From assembly GCA_001464195.1 (NCBI GenBank), contig LNEY01000021.1:41130-105129 (forward strand): 64,000 bases of DNA, read 5' to 3'. The stretch is from Burkholderiales bacterium Ga0077547. Lineage in GTDB: Bacteria; Pseudomonadota; Gammaproteobacteria; Burkholderiales; Burkholderiaceae_C. Below, in pieces: positions 58,839-64,000 of this stretch. Position numbers and translations under genes: made by a program. The notes below the pieces were generated by a model, which was not told the DNA's origin, searched no databases, and was given only the letters and a program-made list of their open reading frames with translations. The stretch's first letter is position 1. Each line of letters opens with the position of its first letter.

Positions 58839-59937
58839 CACCACCCCACCACCCCACCCCGATCTGCTGACACTGCGCACGCAGATCGACGCGCTCGACC
58901 GCGAGCTGCTGACGCTGCTGAACCAGCGCGCGGCGCTGGCACTGCAGGTCGGCGAAGTGAAAAAGAAGGAAGGCTCGGTCGCGTTCCGCCCAGAGCGCGA
59001 GGCTCAGGTGATCGACGGCTTGAAAGCCAGCAACCCAGGTCCCTTGGCCTCGGACAGCGTGGCCCCCATCTGGCGCGAGATCATGTCGGCCTGCCGTGCG
59101 CTGGAAACGCCGACGCGGGTGGCTTACCTGGGCCCTGCAGGCACCTTCAGCGAGGCGGCCGCCCTGGGGTTCTTCGGCTCGTCGATCGTCAAGGTGCCTT
59201 GCAGCAGCATCGACGAGGTGTTCCGCTCGACCACTGCGGGCGCGGCGGATTTCGGCGTGGTGCCGGTCGAAAATTCCACTGAAGGTGTGGTCGCTCGCTC
59301 GCTCGACCTGTTCCTCACGACGCCGCTGTTCATCATCGGAGAGACGAGCCTCTTCGTGCGCCACAACCTGCTGCGCCGAGAGAATTCGATGGACGGCATC
59401 GAGGCCGTCTGCGCCCACCCCCAAGCATTGGCCCAGTGCCAGGGCTGGTTGAACACCCATTTGCCGAATGTCGAACGGCGGCCGGTGTCGAGCAACGCCG
59501 AAGGCGCACGACTGGCCAGTCTGGATGCTCGCCTCGCAGCCGTGGCGGGCGACCGCGCAGGCAGCGAGTTCGGGCTGCACGTGGTCTCACCCGCCATCCA
59601 GGACGACGCCCACAACCGCACCCGCTTCGCCGTGGTCACCGACCCACAGCGCCATCCCCAGCCGCAGGCCTCCGGGCACGACTGCACCAGTCTGGTCGTC
59701 TCGGTGGTGAACCGGCCCGGTGCGGTTTACGACATGCTGATGCCGCTGAAGGCGCATGGGGTGTCGATGAGCCGCTTCGAGTCGCGCCCGGCGCGTTCGG
59801 GCCAGTGGGAGTACTACTTCTACATCGACGTGCAAGGCCACCCCAGCCAGCCTCAGGTGGCCCAGGCCCTGCAGGAGTTGCGCGGCGTCTGCGCGTACTT
59901 CAAGCTGCTCGGCACCTACCCGATTGACGTGCACTAG
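58831..59937 (+). CDS. pheA: Chorismate mutase / prephenate dehydratase (P-protein)
   Basis: PheA converts chorismate to prephenate and then phenylpyruvate. The 368-aa protein has an AroQ chorismate mutase domain at about residues 10-90 ([29 protein letters not shown]). Prephenate dehydratase ([36 protein letters not shown]) and a C-terminal ACT domain for Phe feedback ([17 protein letters not shown]) follow. The start at 58831 lies within the end of serC; upstream in-frame codons are a serC shadow. Confidence 0.96.
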   Translation: MPDTTPPPHPDLLTLRTQIDALDRELLTLLNQRAALALQVGEVKKKEGSVAFRPEREAQVIDGLKASNPGPLASDSVAPIWREIMSACRALETPTRVAYLGPAGTFSEAAALGFFGSSIVKVPCSSIDEVFRSTTAGAADFGVVPVENSTEGVVARSLDLFLTTPLFIIGETSLFVRHNLLRRENSMDGIEAVCAHPQALAQCQGWLNTHLPNVERRPVSSNAEGARLASLDARLAAVAGDRAGSEFGLHVVSPAIQDDAHNRTRFAVVTDPQRHPQPQASGHDCTSLVVSVVNRPGAVYDMLMPLKAHGVSMSRFESRPARSGQWEYYFYIDVQGHPSQPQVAQALQELRGVCAYFKLLGTYPIDVH

Positions 59938-60030
59938 GATGAAACTGGCCGTGTTGACGACAGCTTTCGTTCCCATGCCGACGTTGATGAACGCAGCCAA
60001 GCAGGCATCGGTCTGCGCGAGCCGAGGCTA

Positions 60031-60137
60031 CCGGGTGACCGGCTCCGCTCATGTCCCCCGGGCCGGATCGCTGCTCAGGAGCTTCGAGTCAAATAGATCC
60101 GGCCCTCCTCCTTCACTTCGCTGCGCCAGTCACCCGG
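60031..60137 (+). repeat. Structured repeat unit 3
   Basis: This 107-bp unit is bounded by CCGGGTGACCGG (60031-60042) and CCAGTCACCCGG (60126-60137), paired at 11 of 12. It contains CATGTCCCCC, an internal perfect 10-bp hairpin GGGCCGGATC (60060-60069) / GATCCGGCCC (60096-60105), and the core CTCCTCCTTCACTTCGCTGC. The core matches units 1 and 2; terminal and internal stems differ in sequence. Confidence 0.8.
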
Positions 60138-60211
60138 CATCCTCGGCAGGCACCCACTGTTGCCTTGAACGGCCTTCAACCGCCACGGTCGTAGCCAGAG
60201 CGCTGAGGTGG

Positions 60212-60312
60212 GGTCACGTGTGGAGTGAAGTAAAGGAGGAGGGCCGGCCGGACTGGAGCCAAAGCGATCGGCTGGTGAACTGGCCCGGGGGACATGAAAG
60301 GAACACGTCACC
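60212..60312 (-). repeat. Structured repeat unit 4
   Basis: This 101-bp unit is in the opposite orientation to unit 3. It is bounded by GGTCACGTGT (60212-60221) and ACACGTCACC (60303-60312), paired at 9 of 10. On the minus strand it reads CATGTCCCCCGGGCC, a variable hairpin region, then GGCCCTCCTCCTTTACTTCA. The 15-bp CATGTCCCCCGGGCC block is identical to unit 3. Confidence 0.8.
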
Positions 60313-60419
60313 GCGCCACAGCGCTCTCGCACAGAACCAGGCCTACTGCGAACAGAACCTCGCCAGCATCCGGTCGTTTCGTGCTTCGTTGGTTGTTCTA
60401 AACACGACGGAAAGCTGAC

Positions 60420-61301
60420 ATGTTCAATCAGTTGGGCGTGATCGGTTGTGGCCTGATGGGCGGATCGTTCGCGCTGGCATTGCGTCGCGCCGGCTTGGTC
60501 AAGCGCGTGGTGGGCTACAGCAAATCCCCCTCGACCACGGAAAAAGCGCGGCGCATGGGTGTGATCGACCAGGCTGCCGAGTCGGCGCTGCTGGCGGTGT
60601 CGGGCTCAGACATCGTGCTGATGGCGGTACCTGTGTCGGCCAGTGAGGCCACCTTCCGCGCGATACGCCACCTGATCGAGCCCGGTGTGCTGCTGATGGA
60701 CGTGGGCTCGACCAAGCGAGATGTGGTGGACGCGGCGCGCCGCGTGCTGAAGGAGGCGCTTCCGAATTTCGTGCCCGCGCACCCGATTGCCGGCAAGGAA
60801 GTCGCCGGCATCGAACACGCTGACGCCACGTTGTACCAAGGCCGGCAGGTCATCCTGACACCGTTGCCGCAGACTGAACCGGTCCTGATCCAGAAAGCGA
60901 CCGACGTCTGGGCAGCGATCGGCTCGCAGGTGCTGCGCATGACGCCTGAGAACCACGACGCCGCCTTCGCGGCCGTCAGCCACCTGCCGCACCTGCTGGC
61001 CTTCGCCTATTTCAATGGCGTCGCAGGGCAACCGGCGGCGCGTGACTTCCTGTCGCTGGCCGGCCCTGGCTTCCGCGATTTCACCCGCATCGCGGCCAGC
61101 GATCCGACCGTCTGGCGCGACATCCTGCTGGCCAACCGCGAAGAGTTGCTGAAGCAGCTAAAGCAGTTCCGGCAGGCCCTGGATGCGATGGAATACGTGA
61201 TGGGCAGCGGCAACGCCGACGCCCTCGAACAACTGATACGCGCTGCCTCAACGGCACGCGGTGGTTGGACCATGAACACAGGCAAGACACCGCCGCGCTG
61301 A
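60420..61301 (+). CDS. tyrA: Prephenate dehydrogenase
   Basis: This 293-aa NAD(P)+-dependent enzyme makes 4-hydroxyphenylpyruvate for tyrosine. It has the nucleotide motif [51 protein letters not shown] with the catalytic His, and [18 protein letters not shown]. The ATG starts the family N-terminus directly. aroA begins 24 bp after its stop. Confidence 0.95.
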   Translation: MFNQLGVIGCGLMGGSFALALRRAGLVKRVVGYSKSPSTTEKARRMGVIDQAAESALLAVSGSDIVLMAVPVSASEATFRAIRHLIEPGVLLMDVGSTKRDVVDAARRVLKEALPNFVPAHPIAGKEVAGIEHADATLYQGRQVILTPLPQTEPVLIQKATDVWAAIGSQVLRMTPENHDAAFAAVSHLPHLLAFAYFNGVAGQPAARDFLSLAGPGFRDFTRIAASDPTVWRDILLANREELLKQLKQFRQALDAMEYVMGSGNADALEQLIRAASTARGGWTMNTGKTPPR

Positions 61302-61324
61302 ACCAGGCCCTTTGCGGCACCTCG

Positions 61325-63343
61325 ATGTACGCCATTCCTTTTCTCGACATCCCTCCGCTGCTTCATGCCGGCGGCACCGTGCGCCTGCCAGGCTCCAAGA
61401 GCATCTCCAACCGCGTCCTGCTGTTGGCCGGGCTGAGCGAGGGCACCACCACCGTCCACGACCTGCTCGACTCGGACGACACCCAGGTGATGTTGACAGC
61501 CCTGCGCACGCTAGGCTGCCACATCGAAGCCGATGGCTCGAGCTGGCGCATCACCGGACTGGGCGGGCGGCTCACAGTACGGGAAGCATCGCTGTTCCTA
61601 GGCAATGCCGGTACAGCCATGCGCCCCTTGACTGCTGCACTCGCGATGCTGGCCGCCACGCAAGGCGGTCGCTTCGAGCTGAGCGGCGTGCCACGAATGC
61701 ACGAGCGGCCGATTGCCGACCTGGTCGATGCGCTGCGGCCGCTGGGCTGCCGCATTGATTACCTGGGGCATGCGGGCTTCCCGCCGTTGCGTCTCCTGCC
61801 TGGGTCGAGCAACCTTGATCTATCGGTGCCGATCCGCGTGCGAGGCGACGTGTCGAGCCAGTTTCTGACCGCGCTGCTGCTCGCATTGCCGCTGTTGACG
61901 GCCGAGCAGACGGCCATCATCGACATCGAGGGAGAGCTGATCTCGAAGCCCTACATCGAGATCACGCTGAACCTGCTGGCGCGATTCGGCATTGCGGTAC
62001 AGCGTGAGGGATGGCAGCGGTTCGTCATTCCCGCCGGCAGCCGTTACGTGTCACCTGGTGCGATTCATGTCGAGGGCGATGCGTCGTCGGCGTCGTATTT
62101 CATCGCGCTCGGAGCGCTGGCGGCTACCGATGCGCCGGTACGCATCGAGGGCGTCGGCACCGATTCGATCCAGGGCGACATTCGTTTCATCGACGCGGCC
62201 GAGGCCATGGGCGCGAGGGTCACCGGTGGGCCGGGCTGGATCGAGGTCTCCCGCGGACGCTGGCCACTGACCGCGATTGACATCGACTGCAACGCCATCC
62301 CGGACGCGGCCATGACGCTCGCGGTCATGGCCTTGTACGCCGACGGGACCAGCCGGCTGCGCAACATCGCCAGCTGGCGCGTCAAGGAGACCGACCGCAT
62401 CGCGGCCATGGCGACTGAGCTGCGCAAGCTCGGTGCCGGCGTCGTCGAAGGTCCGGACTTCATCGAAATCACGCCGCCCCTGCGCTGGACACCAGCGGCC
62501 ATCCACACCTATGACGACCACCGGGTGGCGATGTGCTTCTCGCTGGCCGCCTTCAACCCGCTGGCTGTGCCCGCACCGGCCGCACCCGTGTCGGTCCGCA
62601 TCCTGGACCCCAAATGCGTCGCAAAGACCTTCCCGGACTACTTCGAGACGCTGTTCTCGGTGGCTAGAACGCGCTCCGATTGGATTCCGGTCATCACCAT
62701 CGACGGTCCGACGGCTTCCGGCAAGGGCACGCTCGCCTGCGCAGTGGCCGAGGCGTTGGGCTACCAGGTGCTCGATTCCGGTGTGCTGTACCGGGCGACC
62801 GCGTTGGCTGCGATTCGAAGCGCCGTCGATGCCGACGACGAAGGTGCCTTGGCCGCGCTGGCTGAAGCACTGGACCTGCGCTTCGAATCGGGCGCCGTTC
62901 TCTTGGACGGCATCGAGGTCACCGCGCTGTTGCGCCATGAGAACGTCGGAACGCTGGCGTCGAAGATCTCCGCCTGGCCGGCCGTGCGGCAGGCGCTGTT
63001 GCAGTTGCAGAGGTCCTTCCGCCGGCTGCCAGGCTTGGTCGCCGACGGTCGCGACATGGGCACAGCCATCTTTCCTGACGCCGATTTGAAGATCTACCTG
63101 ACGGCGAGCGCCGACGCTCGGGCCCGTCGGCGACACCAGCAGTTGGAAGTCGCAGGGGTTTCGACTACACTGGAAAGCTTGCTTGCAGGCTTGAAAGAGC
63201 GTGATGCGCGCGACCAGAATCGCGCGGTCTCACCCCTCAAACCGGCGGCAGACGCGGTGCTTCTGGACAATTCAGCGCTTTCCATCGAATCGACGGTGGG
63301 CGCAGTACTGAATTGCTGGTCGCAGCGCGGACCGTTTGCCTGA
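61325..63343 (+). CDS. aroA-cmk: Fused EPSP synthase / cytidylate kinase
   Basis: One 672-aa frame joins two enzymes. Residues 1 to about 445 are EPSP synthase: [48 protein letters not shown], and [14 protein letters not shown]. From about residue 452 cytidylate kinase begins: [58 protein letters not shown] and [13 protein letters not shown]. No stop or frameshift separates them. Fused forms are known in Burkholderiales. The ATG at 61325 is preferred over the upstream frame that overlaps tyrA. Confidence 0.95.
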   Translation: MYAIPFLDIPPLLHAGGTVRLPGSKSISNRVLLLAGLSEGTTTVHDLLDSDDTQVMLTALRTLGCHIEADGSSWRITGLGGRLTVREASLFLGNAGTAMRPLTAALAMLAATQGGRFELSGVPRMHERPIADLVDALRPLGCRIDYLGHAGFPPLRLLPGSSNLDLSVPIRVRGDVSSQFLTALLLALPLLTAEQTAIIDIEGELISKPYIEITLNLLARFGIAVQREGWQRFVIPAGSRYVSPGAIHVEGDASSASYFIALGALAATDAPVRIEGVGTDSIQGDIRFIDAAEAMGARVTGGPGWIEVSRGRWPLTAIDIDCNAIPDAAMTLAVMALYADGTSRLRNIASWRVKETDRIAAMATELRKLGAGVVEGPDFIEITPPLRWTPAAIHTYDDHRVAMCFSLAAFNPLAVPAPAAPVSVRILDPKCVAKTFPDYFETLFSVARTRSDWIPVITIDGPTASGKGTLACAVAEALGYQVLDSGVLYRATALAAIRSAVDADDEGALAALAEALDLRFESGAVLLDGIEVTALLRHENVGTLASKISAWPAVRQALLQLQRSFRRLPGLVADGRDMGTAIFPDADLKIYLTASADARARRRHQQLEVAGVSTTLESLLAGLKERDARDQNRAVSPLKPAADAVLLDNSALSIESTVGAVLNCWSQRGPFA

Positions 63344-63452
63344 CCGCAGCGGTTTCAAGGCCCAGCGCCTTCCCTTCGTGCCGTTCAAGGCGCACCAGGG
63401 CGCTGGATTCGACAACTCAAACCCGCAGCACCCGCTGCACCGGAAATACCCC

Positions 63453-64000
63453 ATGCCACAAGCTCAAACTGCCATCACCGAAGGCGGCGAATCGTTCGCC
63501 GACATGTTCAACGAATCGCTCTCGCGCTCTGAAATGCGCATGGGCGAGGTCATCACTGCGGAAGTGGTGCGCGTCGAACACAGCTTCGTGGTGGTGAACG
63601 CAGGCCTCAAGTCAGAAGCCTACGTGCCCATCGAAGAATTCAAGAACGACCATGGCGAACTCGAAGTCCAGGTCGGTGATTTCGTGTCGGTCGCGATCGA
63701 CGCGGTCGAAAACGGCTACGGCGACACCATCCTGTCGCGTGACAAGGCCAAGCGCCTCGCCTCCTGGCTCTCGTTGGAAACATCACTCGAATCGGGTGAA
63801 TTCGTCACCGGCACGGTGAACGGCAAGGTCAAGGGCGGCCTGACGGTGCTGGTCAACGGCATCCGCGCCTTCCTGCCTGGCTCGCTGCTCGACACGCGCC
63901 CGGTCAAGGACATGAACCCGTACGAAGGCAAGACGATGGAGTTCAAGGTCATCAAGCTCGACCGCAAGCGCAACAACGTCGTGTTGTCGCGCCGCGCTGT
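63453..64000 (+). CDS. rpsA: 30S ribosomal protein S1 (3'-truncated by window end)
   Basis: RpsA binds mRNA on the small subunit. The visible 182 residues begin [34 protein letters not shown] and include the first S1 domain ([23 protein letters not shown]). The second S1 domain ([30 protein letters not shown]) starts near residue 110. The gene continues beyond the window. It follows aroA-cmk by 109 bp, as in most proteobacteria (cmk-rpsA). Confidence 0.97.
   Translation, partial: MPQAQTAITEGGESFADMFNESLSRSEMRMGEVITAEVVRVEHSFVVVNAGLKSEAYVPIEEFKNDHGELEVQVGDFVSVAIDAVENGYGDTILSRDKAKRLASWLSLETSLESGEFVTGTVNGKVKGGLTVLVNGIRAFLPGSLLDTRPVKDMNPYEGKTMEFKVIKLDRKRNNVVLSRRA

Larger units (their letters stand above)
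59938..60419. other. 482-bp gap between pheA and tyrA with paired repeats
   Basis: No gene can be supported here. Two repeat units in opposite orientation (60031-60137 and 60212-60312) occupy its middle; the flanks show no family sequence. In many relatives an aromatic/histidinol-phosphate aminotransferase gene sits between pheA and tyrA, and it is absent here. Confidence 0.7.

Overview
The window looks like part of the chromosome of a phototrophic purple betaproteobacterium of the order Burkholderiales (Rubrivivax/Roseateles/Leptothrix-like). This is inferred from high-G+C coding, a photosynthesis gene cluster with pufBALMC, an Azohydromonas/Comamonadaceae-type housekeeping block (gyrA-serC-pheA-tyrA-aroA/cmk-rpsA), a fused aroA-cmk gene, and a tmRNA tag ending in ALAA. 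No database search was possible, so species and all functions are read from motifs and gene order.

Layout. (1) 1-21 kb: photosynthesis gene cluster. bchD (5' end cut off) and bchO run rightwards and meet a complete cytochrome c maturation operon, ccmABCDEFGHI, running leftwards. A short regulatory region with a PpsR/CrtJ palindrome precedes crtE-crtF. A second regulatory region with two PpsR/CrtJ palindromes exactly 8 bp apart precedes bchC-bchX-bchY-bchZ, followed by pufB, an unexpected pufB-like gene, pufA, pufL, pufM and pufC, and a strong terminator. Together these genes make carotenoid precursors, convert chlorophyllide towards bacteriochlorophyllide, and build the LH1-reaction centre with its tetraheme cytochrome. 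The ccm genes would attach the hemes of that cytochrome.

(2) 21-28.7 kb: small uncharacterised genes, then a leftward housekeeping operon (mltG-tmk-holB-pilZ-tatD-ankyrin), and rightward ygfZ, a DUF4936 gene and an NRDE/TANGO2-like gene. (3) 28.7-30.2 kb: isocitrate lyase with a palindromic upstream region.

(4) 30.2-48.5 kb: a large polyamine locus holding agmatinase, an Lrp-type regulator, three class III aminotransferases, two glutamine-synthetase-like gamma-glutamylpolyamine ligases, an FAD oxidase, a gamma-glutamyl-GABA hydrolase, an aldehyde dehydrogenase, a Pot-type ABC importer and an outer-membrane porin. It appears to import putrescine and degrade it to GABA and succinate semialdehyde.

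(5) 48.5-53.5 kb: miscellaneous housekeeping genes (DUF1488-like, dusA, a sorbosone/glucose dehydrogenase-like beta-propeller, creA, tmRNA, gph, ubiG, an OmpA-like lipoprotein). (6) 54.4-64 kb: gyrA, a DUF2059 gene, serC, pheA, tyrA, aroA-cmk and the start of rpsA.

Two points stand out. First, a 74-aa beta-like light-harvesting polypeptide sits between pufB and pufA, with Gln in place of the bacteriochlorophyll-binding His. Second, a family of structured inverted-repeat units occurs as oppositely oriented pairs at 45.5-45.8 kb and 60.0-60.3 kb. Their terminal helices differ in sequence but stay paired.
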